Assembly (NCBI GenBank): GCA_947649615.1
Contig: CANSSG010000003.1
Location: 62,001 to 126,000 of the forward strand
Direction of reading: 5' to 3'
DNA: 64,000 nt
DNA from: an uncultured Clostridia bacterium
GTDB taxonomy: Bacteria > Bacillota > Clostridia > Oscillospirales > Oscillospiraceae
The position numbers and the translations under genes are program-made. Under the pieces are notes generated by a model. That model was given only the letters and a program-made list of their open reading frames with translations. It searched no databases and was not told where the DNA came from. Below are positions 8,204 to 16,816 of the stretch, piece by piece; positions within the stretch are counted from its first letter, which is position 1; each line of letters begins with the position of its first letter.

Positions 8204-10540
8204 CTATTGGCCGAACACCTGGGCAGCGATTTTAGCCGACTGGGCGGCGTCCTTGGCATAGAAGTCCGCTCCAATCCGGCTGGCGAAGGCCTGGGTCACC
8301 ACCGCGCCTCCCACCATGATTTTGCAGGGCGCGCCCGCCTTCCGGAGGGCCTGGATGGTAACGGCGATGTTTCGGGCCGTAGAAGTCATCAGGGAAGAAA
8401 GCCCCACCAAAGCCGCCTTAGTCTCCAAGGCGGCTTCAACAATTTTCTCCGGCGGCACGTCCTTGCCTAAATCAACCACCTGGTAGCCATAGTTTTCCAG
8501 CAGCATTTTAACGATGTTCTTACCGATGTCATGGACGTCGTCCTTTACGGTAGCCAGGAGGATGGTTCCCTTCTCCCCCGTTCCCTCCGGAAGCCTTTGG
8601 CGCAGGACCTCAAACGCAGCCTTTACCGCCCCGGCGGACGCCATAAGCTGCGGCAGGAACATGGTTCCTTTCTCGTACCGCTCCCCAACGGCGTCCAGCG
8701 CAGGGATGATGTGGTTGTTGATGACCTCCAGTGGGGTTTCCCGTTCCAAAAGGGCTTCCACTGCGGCGGGGACCCCGGACTTTGTCCCCATGACGATCAA
8801 TGCTTCAACCGGCGCAGGCCCGCCAACCGGACGGTCTGCCCTACCAATGACCTGGAACCGGGAAATAAACGCCCCGCAGCCCGGGTCTGCCCCTGTCAGC
8901 ACCTTTGCCGCAGATAGGGTGTCGCGGATGCGGCTAGATTCCGTGTTGACGATAGGCACGTTCAGCCCTGTACACAGGCATGCCGCCAGGAACGCGCAGT
9001 TCAGCTCATCCCGGCCCGGCAGGCCGTAGCTGACGTTGGACACGCCCAACACCGTTTTATATCCCGCCTGCCGGATGAGACGGATCGCTTCTATTGTGGC
9101 AAGTGTTTCCCCCTGGCTGACAGACGCGGCCATGGCAAGGGCGTCGGCAAAAATATCCTCCCGGCGGATTCCGGCTTTTTCTGCGGCTTGGGCCGCCCGC
9201 AGGGCGGTGTCCCGGCGGACTTCCGGCAGGCTGCTGACGCCCTGTTCATCCAACGCCAGGACAATCAAGCCCGCGCCATACTTCACCGCCAGGGGCAGCA
9301 TGGTTTGCAGGCTGGATTCGCCGCCGTTGATGGAGTTAAAAACAGGCCGTCCCCGGCAGACCCGCAAGGCCTTTTCCATAGCGGCGGGGCTGGAACAGTC
9401 GATCACCAGAGGCAGCGGCGACACCCTCTGGATGGCCAGCACCAGAGCGGGCAAAGCTTCCTCCTGGTCGATATCCGGCAGCCCGGCGTTGACCACCAGG
9501 AAGTCCGCGCCTTCCGCCTGCTGGGCCACAGCGGCTTCTGCCGCACCGTCCCAATCTTTGGCGTAGAGGGCTTCTTTCATGGCCGGCCGGCCGGTAGGGT
9601 TAAGGCGTTCGCCTACAGCGGCAATAGATGTCTCATCAAGGGCCAGGACATTCTGCCAGCCGCAGAGGCGGCACCGTCCGTCCATTGTCCGCCTGACGGG
9701 CCTTCGCCCATCTAACAGCCCTCGCAACGCGCGGATATGCCCCGGCGAAGTACCGCAGCACCCGCCCAAAACAGCCGCGCCGCTGTCCAAGAACACCCTG
9801 CCCCACTGCGCAAATTCCTCCGGGCCAACATCATAAACGGTCTTCCCGTCCACCAGCCCAGGCAGTCCGGCATTAGGCTGAATGATCACCGGCAGGTGGG
9901 TATTTTCCAGCATCACATCCAAAAGGTGCTTCAGCTCCGCCGGCCCTGCGGAGCAGTTCAGCCCAACCGCGTCTGCGCCCAACGACGTCAAGGTCACGGC
10001 GGCAGCGGCAGGGCAGGTTCCCAGGAATGTCCTCCCGTCCTCCCCGAAGGTCATCGTCACAAAGACCGGCAGGCTTGTCCGCTCCTTTGCGGCCAGAAGG
10101 GCGGCCTTGGCTTCCAGCAAGTCGCTCATTGTTTCAATAAGGATTAAATCCGCGCCCGCTTTTTCTCCCGTCTCCACGATTTCCGCAAATTCCGCATACG
10201 CATCCTCAAAGGCGAGTTCCCCGAACGGCTCCATCAGCGCGCCCAACGGGCCAACATCCAGCGCCGCGAAGCGGCCCTCCCCTGCCGCCCGCCGGGCGAG
10301 CCGGACGCCGGCGGCGATATAGGGAGCGGGGTCCTCCCCCAGCTTCCTGCGGCTTGCGCCGAAGGTGTTGGCGGTCAAAATATCCGCCCCCGCCGCCGCA
10401 TAGGCGGCATGGATATTTTCTATTTTTTCTGGGGCGGAGAGATTCCATTTTTCCGGCGGCGTTCCCGCCGGAAGGCCGGCCCGTTGGAGCATGGTTCCCA
10501 TTGCTCCGTCAAAGAGGTGGTGGGTAGATAAATCCAACAT
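8204..10540 (-). CDS. metH: cobalamin-dependent methionine synthase, short form without reactivation domain
   Basis: The 778-residue protein has, in order, a homocysteine-binding barrel (HLFDGAMGTMLQRAGL; zinc cysteines in GLNCSAGPAEL and VLGGCCGTSPGHI), a pterin-binding methyltetrahydrofolate domain (AAVGERLNPTGRPAMKEAL to about residue 560) and a cobalamin module with the lower-ligand motif DVHDIGKNIV. The roughly 350-residue SAM-binding reactivation domain of E. coli MetH is absent, as is usual in Clostridia and Thermotoga. It methylates homocysteine via methylcobalamin. The ATG at 10540 has AAAGGAG upstream. The cobalamin adenosyltransferase gene lies at 52.2 kb. Reactivation must come from another protein. 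Confidence 0.93.
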   Translation of the reverse strand: MLDLSTHHLFDGAMGTMLQRAGLPAGTPPEKWNLSAPEKIENIHAAYAAAGADILTANTFGASRRKLGEDPAPYIAAGVRLARRAAGEGRFAALDVGPLGALMEPFGELAFEDAYAEFAEIVETGEKAGADLILIETMSDLLEAKAALLAAKERTSLPVFVTMTFGEDGRTFLGTCPAAAAVTLTSLGADAVGLNCSAGPAELKHLLDVMLENTHLPVIIQPNAGLPGLVDGKTVYDVGPEEFAQWGRVFLDSGAAVLGGCCGTSPGHIRALRGLLDGRRPVRRTMDGRCRLCGWQNVLALDETSIAAVGERLNPTGRPAMKEALYAKDWDGAAEAAVAQQAEGADFLVVNAGLPDIDQEEALPALVLAIQRVSPLPLVIDCSSPAAMEKALRVCRGRPVFNSINGGESSLQTMLPLAVKYGAGLIVLALDEQGVSSLPEVRRDTALRAAQAAEKAGIRREDIFADALAMAASVSQGETLATIEAIRLIRQAGYKTVLGVSNVSYGLPGRDELNCAFLAACLCTGLNVPIVNTESSRIRDTLSAAKVLTGADPGCGAFISRFQVIGRADRPVGGPAPVEALIVMGTKSGVPAAVEALLERETPLEVINNHIIPALDAVGERYEKGTMFLPQLMASAGAVKAAFEVLRQRLPEGTGEKGTILLATVKDDVHDIGKNIVKMLLENYGYQVVDLGKDVPPEKIVEAALETKAALVGLSSLMTSTARNIAVTIQALRKAGAPCKIMVGGAVVTQAFASRIGADFYAKDAAQSAKIAAQVFGQ

Positions 10541-10592
10541 AGCGCTCCTTTCTTGCCTCCCCCGCAAAACTTTTATTAAAATTTTTCAAAAG

Positions 10593-10806
10593 GTTGCACA
10601 AAACACGGCAACTTTCCGCCCAATGCGGCCTACTAGTGTAGTGGGCGTCACCTACCGGAACTTCGCGCGTTCGAACAAAAACGCCCACAGGGATTGATCC
10701 CCCTGGAAAGCCCCCTGGCGCCGGTTGCAAACGGAGGCACCTTGAAAACGGAATAAGCTCCCTGCCCGAAGGCTGAAACGGCGGGGAGAAAAACGCATAG
10801 ATTGCA
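10593..10806 (-). ncRNA. candidate structured RNA between xerD and metH (6S-like is the best guess)
   Basis: No credible gene occupies 10541-10842. Read on the minus strand the stretch is rich in nested complementarity. Outer GCAA...TTGC and ATGCG...CGCAT enclose the whole. Inside are CTCCC...GGGAG around a GCC-TTCG-GGC tetraloop hairpin, GGTGCC...GGCGCC, CAGGG...CCCTG, GTGGGCG...CGCCCAC (7 bp) and CTAC-ACTA-GTAG. It ends with hairpin GTTGC...GCAAC (10612-10593) followed by a T-rich run. About 200 nt, a closing stem and a small 3'-side hairpin are 6S-like features, but I cannot confirm the family. SAM, cobalamin and T-box cores were not found. It could also be a metH leader. Confidence 0.4.
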
Positions 10807-10813
10807 TAAAACG

Positions 10814-10836
10814 AAAAAAACGCGCCTACCGGCACG
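10814..10836 (-). terminator. xerD terminator
   Basis: On the minus strand CGTGCC-GGTA-GGCGCG (6-bp stem with one G-U pair) is followed directly by seven T. It starts 7 nt after the xerD stop codon and separates xerD from the RNA candidate. Confidence 0.8.
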
Positions 10837-10842
10837 TCCTTT

Positions 10843-11727
10843 TCATGCCCTGGGATGGGCCTTTTGATAAACGTCTTGCAGCTTTTGCTTGACCATATGG
10901 GAATATATCTGCGTCGAAGAAATATCCGCATGGCCCAGCATCTCCTGAATGGAGCGCAAGTCCGCCCCATTTTCCAGCAAATGCGCCGCAAAGGAGTGCC
11001 GCAGCGTGTGGGGCGTGATCTCCTTCTCAATATGCGCTTTTCCCTGATAATACTTGATGATTTTCCAAAACCCCTGGCGGCTCATACGCTCGCCGCTCAT
11101 ATTGACAAACAAAGCCTGCTCCCTGGGGTCCAGCACCATCTGGGGCCGGATATCCTTCACATAATCGCTCAGCGCCTTTACCGCCCCCGGGTAAAGTGGA
11201 ATGACCCGTTCTTTCCCCCGGCTGGAACAGCGGATGTAAGCCCCCGGCAGGTTTACGTCCCCAATATTCAGCCCAATCAGTTCGCTGACCCGAATGCCCG
11301 TCGCATACAAGAGTTCCAGCATTGCATGGTCCCGATACCCTTTTGCATCCACGCACTGGGGCTGGTCCAAAAACTGCTCCACCTCTTTACCGGTAAGAAT
11401 CTGGGGCAGTTTCCGCTCCATTTTCACCGGAATGGCATCCTTTGCCGGGTTGCGCCGTATCACCCCCCGGTTTTGCAGATAACCATAGTAAGATTTCAGA
11501 GACGCCACGCTGCGGGCAATACTGGACGTGGACTTCCCCTTTCCGGACATATAGCCCATGTACCGCTCAATATGCTCCGTCTCCGCCTGGGGCAGTTCCA
11601 CATCCTCCACTTCCAAAAGATACTTGGAAAACTGGGTCACGTCCCGGACATAGGAGGCGATGGTGTTGCCGGAAGCATTGCGCTCCAATTCCAAATATCC
11701 GGCAAACCCCTGGATATAATCCGTCAA
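10843..11727 (-). CDS. xerD: site-specific tyrosine recombinase, XerD type
   Basis: The 294-residue protein has an N-terminal SAM-like core-binding domain (YLELERNASGNTIASYVRDV) and a C-terminal catalytic domain with Arg in TGIRVSELIGL, HTLRHSFAAHLL, GHADISSTQIYSH and the nucleophilic Tyr in that last motif. It should resolve chromosome dimers at dif together with XerC. Length and the neighbouring SpoIIM-like gene, 18 nt upstream on the same strand, match a common Firmicutes arrangement, which favours housekeeping XerD over a mobile-element integrase. Confidence 0.92.
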   Translation of the reverse strand: MTDYIQGFAGYLELERNASGNTIASYVRDVTQFSKYLLEVEDVELPQAETEHIERYMGYMSGKGKSTSSIARSVASLKSYYGYLQNRGVIRRNPAKDAIPVKMERKLPQILTGKEVEQFLDQPQCVDAKGYRDHAMLELLYATGIRVSELIGLNIGDVNLPGAYIRCSSRGKERVIPLYPGAVKALSDYVKDIRPQMVLDPREQALFVNMSGERMSRQGFWKIIKYYQGKAHIEKEITPHTLRHSFAAHLLENGADLRSIQEMLGHADISSTQIYSHMVKQKLQDVYQKAHPRA

Positions 11728-11745
11728 ATCCTTCTCTCCTTTCTC

Positions 11746-12378
11746 CTAGACCGCGCCCAACGCCAAGCGGAACAACAGCGGCACCGCCAGCCGTTCACAG
11801 AACATCCCCAGCGTCAATATCATGGCACACAACACAAACAGCAAAAAATAGCGGCTTCCATACAGCACCGGCGACGACCGTTTGCCACGCCCGAAGGACA
11901 GGGCGAACAGCTCCATAGACAGCGGCCAGGCCGCTTCCGCCAGAATCAGGAAGCACGGCAGTGTAAACAGCAGCCGCACCGCCAGCGCACCCAGCGCCAG
12001 CAGCACCCCCGCCCGTCCATAGCACCGGACAAAGCAGGACACCGTATACATAGTGAGAAACCCGAACACGCCGGACAGCGCAGGAATCAGCGCCACGCCT
12101 GCCGCCGAGAACCCCAGCAGGAACAGCAGCGCCGCATACCCGAAATACATCACGGCGCAGCTAATGAGGGAAACCTCCACCCCCTGGGTGTCATACAGGT
12201 GGCAATAATCCCTCAGGTATCCTGCCAATGCTTCCCAGGTATCCTCGCCGCAGGCTCCCGCATATAAATGCCCTGCCAGGGCGCCGCCCGCAAAGGCCAG
12301 TCCCAGCATCACCGTCCGCATGACCGAAGGGTCCCACTCCCCCAGCCGGATTGTCCGCATTACCATTCGCCCGCGCAT
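11746..12378 (-). CDS. spoIIM: SpoIIM-like sporulation membrane protein
   Basis: The 210-residue protein is very hydrophobic with about five membrane segments: near residues 18-36, 65-90, 95-115, 125-150 and 175-200. Size, topology and position directly upstream of xerD match SpoIIM, which joins SpoIID and SpoIIP in the peptidoglycan-degrading engulfment complex of the mother cell. No short catalytic motif exists for this family, so the call rests on topology and synteny. GAGGTGA precedes the ATG at 12378. A generic membrane protein remains possible. Confidence 0.6.
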   Translation of the reverse strand: MRGRMVMRTIRLGEWDPSVMRTVMLGLAFAGGALAGHLYAGACGEDTWEALAGYLRDYCHLYDTQGVEVSLISCAVMYFGYAALLFLLGFSAAGVALIPALSGVFGFLTMYTVSCFVRCYGRAGVLLALGALAVRLLFTLPCFLILAEAAWPLSMELFALSFGRGKRSSPVLYGSRYFLLFVLCAMILTLGMFCERLAVPLLFRLALGAV

Positions 12379-12788
12379 CTTCCATCACCTCGTCTTCAGC
12401 CTATGCGGCTTGGACAAGTTTTAGAATTAGATGGAAGAAATCAGACGCCACCCCCCCCAGTCTGTCCTGCATGGGCTTGCACCACAGCAGGGGGGTTGCA
12501 CTCAATAATAATATAGTGCATTTTTCTTAATTCCGCAAGCAAAAATCGTAAACTCTGTACTTTTTTGTCAGTTATTACAAAATATTATGTAAATCGCAGC
12601 ATTTAAGCCGAAATGTGCGGCATTTTCCTGCGCCAGCCGGAAGATTTTGTAGACAGCCAGCCCCGCCTGCCCTATATATGGGGCAGGCGGCTATATACAA
12701 AGCGTAATCAGCCGTCCCCTCCCCTCCAAACCGGTTTCCGTCAAGATTTTATGAATTTTGGTTGTTTTTACACCTTGACAGGTTTTCC
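12379..12788. other. 410-bp intergenic region with hairpin and a possible spoIIM promoter
   Basis: No credible coding frame is seen. On the minus strand TTGCGG (12538-12533), 17 bp and TATATT (12515-12510) form a weak sigma-A-like promoter about 130 bp before the SpoIIM-like start. Near 12663-12690 CCGCCTGCCC and GGGCAGGCGG form a 10-bp stem with an 8-nt loop, about 100 nt past the end of the membrane-protein gene at 12789, so it may end that transcript although no T-run follows. Confidence 0.4.
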
Positions 12789-13223
12789 TCACTTCCGGCG
12801 CTTCCGGCGGGCTGTGGTTTTGTTCCGTTTCCCCTTGGGGAGATTGTACCCCACCAGCGCCGCCAGCAGCCCCCCCGCCGCCATGGACAATCCCAAGCCC
12901 GTCAGCCCGTTTTCAATACGGACCGTCTCCGTGGTCAGCGTCGCGGCGGCAAGCGTCAGCGCCAGGAACACCACCACCACCACCGGCACCGGCAACATAG
13001 ACGCCCCCTTCCCTTTCATCACGCTGTAGCCGCAGCCCAGGAAGGATGCCAGCGCCGCCGTAACGCATACCAACGGGTAAAGCTGTTCCAAACCCAGAAC
13101 CCCCCGGTCCACCAGCAGCGCGCACAGCATTTGCAGCAGCACATAGGAGAGCAGCGAGATGCCCCCTCCAATCAAGCAGTTTTTTACCATTCCCTCCGGC
13201 AGGGACATGACAACCTTTGACAT
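12789..13223 (-). CDS. TIGR04086-family (DUF3792-like) membrane protein
   Basis: The 144-residue protein has four hydrophobic segments (about residues 15-38, 44-66, 75-97, 105-125) and a very basic tail, GKRNKTTARRKRRK. This size and topology, directly downstream of yajC, fit the TIGR04086/YrzE-type membrane protein family often found next to yajC in Firmicutes. Function is unknown. Its ribosome site GGGAGG lies inside the 3' arm of a perfect 15-bp hairpin (13231-13278), so translation may be controlled. Confidence 0.7.
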   Translation of the reverse strand: MSKVVMSLPEGMVKNCLIGGGISLLSYVLLQMLCALLVDRGVLGLEQLYPLVCVTAALASFLGCGYSVMKGKGASMLPVPVVVVVFLALTLAAATLTTETVRIENGLTGLGLSMAAGGLLAALVGYNLPKGKRNKTTARRKRRK

Positions 13224-13230
13224 AATTTAG

Positions 13231-13278
13231 AACCTCCCGGCCAATTGACTGATAAGACAGTATATTGGCCGGGAGGTT
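13231..13278 (-). promoter_or_regulatory. perfect 15-bp hairpin that sequesters a ribosome-binding site
   Basis: AACCTCCCGGCCAAT (13231-13245) and ATTGGCCGGGAGGTT (13264-13278) are exact reverse complements with an 18-nt loop. On the minus-strand transcript the second arm carries the GGGAGG that serves the ATG at 13223. No T-run follows on either strand, so it is not a standard terminator. It lies 22 nt past the yajC stop. Confidence 0.75.
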
Positions 13279-13299
13279 GCAATATTCAGTTGGACTAGC

Positions 13300-13677
13300 T
13301 TATTTTGTCTCGTTCTCGGAACCTTCCTCAATCTGGGCGGGTTCATCCTTAGCCTTCTTCGCCTTTTTGGCGTCTGCGGGGGGATTGCTGTGGTTGGTAG
13401 ACACGGCCCATTTGGTCAGTTCCATGCGCACCCGGTCATCGCTGGTTTCAATGACGATGTTTTCCTCGCCCACATGGACGATCTTGCCTACAATACCGCC
13501 GATGGTGGTGATTTGGTCGCCCTTTTTCAAGCTGTTGCGCATTTCCTCCGCCTGCTTTTTCCGCTTGTTCTCCGGGCGGATCATCATGAAGTACATCAGC
13601 GCGACCATGACGACCAGAGGAATCAGCAGCGAACCCATGCCGACGGCGCCTTCGGCCGCGGTATAAAACAATGGCAT
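13300..13677 (-). CDS. yajC: preprotein translocase subunit YajC
   Basis: This 125-residue protein has a single N-terminal membrane segment (LLIPLVVMVALMYFMMI), then the YajC signature RPENKRKKQAEEMRNSLKKG, DQITTIGGIVGKI and a soluble domain with a charged tail. YajC associates with SecDF at the Sec translocon. The secD and secF genes are not in the window. Its promoter (TTGCCA-17-TATAAT at 13768-13740) is 63 bp upstream. The tail from about residue 95 (KKAKKAKDEP...) is lineage-variable. Confidence 0.93.
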   Translation of the reverse strand: MPLFYTAAEGAVGMGSLLIPLVVMVALMYFMMIRPENKRKKQAEEMRNSLKKGDQITTIGGIVGKIVHVGEENIVIETSDDRVRMELTKWAVSTNHSNPPADAKKAKKAKDEPAQIEEGSENETK

Positions 13678-13739
13678 AACTTTCTTCGTCTCCTTATTTT
13701 CCCGTTTTTTCCGTTTTCCGCAAAGTAAACGCTTTTTCT

Positions 13740-13768
13740 ATTATAGCGGATGTGGGGACGTTTGGCAA
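13740..13768 (-). promoter_or_regulatory. sigma-A promoter of the yajC unit
   Basis: On the minus strand TTGCCA (13768-13763), a 17-bp spacer and a perfect TATAAT (13745-13740). The rest of 13678-13887 holds no recognisable feature. Confidence 0.7.
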
Positions 13769-13887
13769 GTACTAATTTTAGAGACGTTATAGAAGGGCTG
13801 TTCCTGCGGATGGAGACAGAAATTCTATTATAAGCCTGGATTATGCCCCTATCAGGATATCCCTCGCCGCAGAACGGTATGGACGCG

Positions 13888-14415
13888 TTATGACAGATCC
13901 TTTCCAAGCATAATCAAATGAAAGCCGTTTTCATATGCGTTTGGCTGGATGCCTATAACGCGAAAGCCCTGTGCAAGATACCATTTATAATCAATGCGTT
14001 CGCATGTCAAGGAAATGATTGCGTCAGGGATGCTGAGGATGGGTTTGCCATGGATGTTGAAGCCTATGGAACTGATCCCGCTGCGGAAGGTCAGGTATCC
14101 TTTGTTTTTGGCATACCGCTCCGCGATTTGGAACAAATCGCCTAGTTTATGCTCCAGTTTACACGCACCATTATCGTCAAACCCGCTGCATTCCAGTTCT
14201 AAAGCACGGTATCCCACTAGCTCACGGCACAAAATCCACCCCTTCGGCTGTTCGCTGTTTTCCCCCATGTACCAGCCTACAGTTTTGATGGTCTGGTCTA
14301 TATCCGTCAGTTGGCCGTAGGCATCCTCAAAAGTAGGCCACCATTCCGGCTTGATGCGGTGCATGAGCCTAGCTACACTTTTGGCATTTTCAGAATTGAT
14401 CTGATATACATTCAC
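13888..14415 (-). CDS. GNAT-like acetyltransferase, hypothetical
   Basis: This 175-residue protein ends in a GNAT-type C-terminal pattern (SLTCERIDYKWYLAQGFRVIG, then ENGFHLIMLGKDL), in which the final strands follow a 'Y-x-x-x-GF' turn. An acetyl-CoA loop of the R/Q-x-x-G-x-G/A type is not clear, so the fold call is tentative and the substrate unknown. AGGAGG lies 11 nt upstream of the ATG at 14415. It is 39 nt downstream of another acetyltransferase-type gene and the pair may be one unit. Codon use is less GC-rich than in neighbours. Confidence 0.5.
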   Translation of the reverse strand: MNVYQINSENAKSVARLMHRIKPEWWPTFEDAYGQLTDIDQTIKTVGWYMGENSEQPKGWILCRELVGYRALELECSGFDDNGACKLEHKLGDLFQIAERYAKNKGYLTFRSGISSIGFNIHGKPILSIPDAIISLTCERIDYKWYLAQGFRVIGIQPNAYENGFHLIMLGKDLS

Positions 14416-14454
14416 TGCGATACCTCCTGTCTCATAGGAATTGTACGCTTTTCT

Positions 14455-15195
14455 CTATCCATCCCATTCCTCAAAAATATACGCGTCCCCATATTCTCTG
14501 TACCCGATGGACTTGGCAAGCATTATAGAAGCAATATTTTCCGCGCTGCATTCCCACTGGGGGCAAATCCCCATTTCGATCAAATGATGCGCCGCCAGAG
14601 CCGCAGTGCATGCCGCGTACCCTTTTCGCCGTTCTTCTTTCAATGTGCTGATCCCTGTGTGTTGTATCTGCCCCTCCAGGTAAGGCATATCCGGTGCGTC
14701 ACAGACGGATACCAGCTTATCATTTAATAAGTATCCGGTGAAATATCCCTTGGCCGCTTTTTCGGTGAAATACTCGTACAGCCATCCATCCGGACTGCTG
14801 TCGGGAGATGCTTGCCGAAAAAAGGACTCATAAAGGGGATAATCCGCCGTACTGAGCACTTTTGCACCGCCAAAGCGCGTAACCGTTTCCTTCTCAAACA
14901 GCATCAGCTTCTTCTTTTTCAGTTTGAACTGCTCGCTTGCCGCAGCAATCATTTTGTCCCTGCCGTACGGCTTGTGCTGCTCTACCCATTCTCTGTATCT
15001 GGGTGAATAGGCGGCAACGCACCAAACATCGTTTGCCAAAATATAGATTGGATATTTACAGCCGAAACCTTTCAGCTTTTCGTCTCTGGCCTCCGAACAA
15101 ACAAAATAGGTTCCAGGCTTTAAATTGGAAAGGCTGATGCTGCAAAAATGGGAGTAGTAGTCCTCCGTTATGGCTTGTATCTTTTGAGACGTCAT
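14455..15195 (-). CDS. GNAT-family N-acetyltransferase
   Basis: The 246-residue protein has its GNAT domain in the C-terminal half: GYFTGYLLNDKLVSVCDAP, GQIQHTGISTLKEERRKGYA (acetyl-CoA-binding RRKGYA) and WECSAENIASIMLAKSIGY. The N-terminal half (ALNLKPGTYFVCSEARDEK-like) is a divergent GNAT-like lobe. Substrate unknown. GGAGG lies 12 nt from the ATG at 15195 and 4 nt from an ATG at 15203 that opens a three-codon reading frame, Met-Asp-Arg-stop, whose TGA overlaps the true start. This could couple translation. Confidence 0.72.
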   Translation of the reverse strand: MTSQKIQAITEDYYSHFCSISLSNLKPGTYFVCSEARDEKLKGFGCKYPIYILANDVWCVAAYSPRYREWVEQHKPYGRDKMIAAASEQFKLKKKKLMLFEKETVTRFGGAKVLSTADYPLYESFFRQASPDSSPDGWLYEYFTEKAAKGYFTGYLLNDKLVSVCDAPDMPYLEGQIQHTGISTLKEERRKGYAACTAALAAHHLIEMGICPQWECSAENIASIMLAKSIGYREYGDAYIFEEWDG

Positions 15196-15225
15196 CTGTC
15201 CATGCCGCCTCCTTCCGGCAATTTC

Positions 15226-16710
15226 TCACACCGATGCAACAAACCGCTGGAAGGCTTCCCTTCCCTCGGGGGTGCATTTGAATACGCCCGCATGCTCCAA
15301 GACCTGTGCGAACACCTTGCCGACTTCGTCGCGGAGAATACTCTCGACATTTTCCGCTGTAAACTGATGGCGGGCGCGGAGTTCGTCGGCCCAGGGGGCG
15401 TGTTTTGCTAATTCTTCATCTGCTCCAGGATCACCGCCGGATACCAGCACTTCGCCTAAGCGGGACAGTTCTCCCTTCAAACGCGCCGGCAGGACGGCAA
15501 GGCCCATAACTTCTATCAGGCCAATATTTTCCTTCTTTATATGATGCAATTCCGCGTGGGGATGGTAAACACCCATGGGATGCTCCGGCGTGGTAATGTT
15601 GTTGCGGAGAACCAGGTCAAGCTCATACTCTCCATCGCGCATACGGGCAATGGGCGTTATCGTGTTGTGGGGTTCACCATCGGTCTCGGCGTAGACAAAG
15701 GCAGATTCATCTGTGTAACCGCGCCACGCAGTCAGAATCTTTTCGGCTAAGTCTACCAGGCGGGCATCATCCGCGCTGCGGAGCCGGAGGACCGACATGG
15801 GCCAATGGACGATTCCCGCCGCGACATCCGCAAAGCCGGGGAATGCCACTTCCCGCTCCACCGGCGCTTTCTCCATGGCAAAGGTATAACGCCCGCCCTG
15901 GAAATGGTCGTGGCTCAGGATGGAGCCGCCTACGATCGGCAGGTCCGCGTTGGAGCCGACAAAATAGTGGGGGAACTGCATCACAAAATCCAGCAGCTTG
16001 CGGAAGGCGGAACGGTCTATCTTCATGGGGACGTGCTGGCCGTTGAATACAATGCAGTGCTCATTATAATAAACGTAGGGAGAATATTGGAGGTACCACT
16101 GGCCGTTGTCAATGGTTACGGGTATGACCCGGTGGTTGCCGCGGGCGGGGTGGTTCATACGCCCCGCGTAGCCTTCGTTCTCACGGCAGAGCTGGCATTT
16201 GGGATAGCCGCCTTGAGGGGCGGACTTGGCGGCGGCTATGGCGCGGGGGTCCTTCTCCGGCTTGGACAGGTTGATGGTGATGTCAAGGCCGCCGTATTCC
16301 GTGGGCGTTACCCATTTGACGTCCTTGGCGATGCGGTAGCGGCGGATGTAGCCGGTGTCTTGGCTGAACGTGTAGTACCAGTCTGTCGCCGCTTGCCTGC
16401 TCTGGGCCAGGCGGGTTTGAAACTGCTCGATCACCCAGCTGGGACGGGGCGTCAGGATGGACATCAGCTTGGTGTCTAATAGGTCGCGGGCAGTGGTGTT
16501 ATCGTCTATGACGCCGCGGGACGCCGCGTCATCTAATAGATTGGACAGGATGGCTTCCAAGTCCATGGCGGCAGGTTCCTCCACCGGGTCATAGGCGTCC
16601 AGGTCCAGCGCGGATAAAAGCTGGTTAACCGCCCAGGTCTCGTCCGCAGGCGCAATCAGGCCTTTCCCTATGGCATACCGAACCAGGGCGGCGATTTCTT
16701 GTGATACCAT
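15226..16710 (-). CDS. galT: UDP-glucose--hexose-1-phosphate uridylyltransferase, Firmicutes type
   Basis: The 494-residue protein is the long class II GalT. It shows MNHPARGNHRVIPVTI, GQWYLQYSPYVYYNEHCIVF, GGSILSHDHFQGGRYTFAMEKAP (the H-x-H active-site region) and GVYHPHAELHHIKKENIGLIEVMG. It transfers UMP from UDP-glucose to galactose-1-phosphate in the Leloir pathway. The ATG at 16710 has GGAGG upstream; an in-frame TTG at 16725 overlaps that site. It follows galK by 106 bp on the same strand. No galE or transporter is in the window. Confidence 0.93.
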   Translation of the reverse strand: MVSQEIAALVRYAIGKGLIAPADETWAVNQLLSALDLDAYDPVEEPAAMDLEAILSNLLDDAASRGVIDDNTTARDLLDTKLMSILTPRPSWVIEQFQTRLAQSRQAATDWYYTFSQDTGYIRRYRIAKDVKWVTPTEYGGLDITINLSKPEKDPRAIAAAKSAPQGGYPKCQLCRENEGYAGRMNHPARGNHRVIPVTIDNGQWYLQYSPYVYYNEHCIVFNGQHVPMKIDRSAFRKLLDFVMQFPHYFVGSNADLPIVGGSILSHDHFQGGRYTFAMEKAPVEREVAFPGFADVAAGIVHWPMSVLRLRSADDARLVDLAEKILTAWRGYTDESAFVYAETDGEPHNTITPIARMRDGEYELDLVLRNNITTPEHPMGVYHPHAELHHIKKENIGLIEVMGLAVLPARLKGELSRLGEVLVSGGDPGADEELAKHAPWADELRARHQFTAENVESILRDEVGKVFAQVLEHAGVFKCTPEGREAFQRFVASV

Positions 16711-16816
16711 GTTTTGTTCCTCCAAATGTTTTTTCAGTTGGCTCCGCTGCCAATTCGCAAGCCAAGCCCATAGATGCTAGGCGCTTTTTTGTTCACCGGG
16801 AAAAGCGTCTCCACCG

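Noticed and set aside
10541-10842. SAM, cobalamin or T-box riboswitch for metH
   Set aside because: None of the conserved cores of these riboswitches was found in the minus-strand leader, so only a generic structured RNA is reported.
10855-12267. Plus-strand frame of 470 codons opposite xerD and the SpoIIM-like gene
   Set aside because: Histidine-, glutamine- and arginine-rich low-complexity translation typical of an antisense frame.
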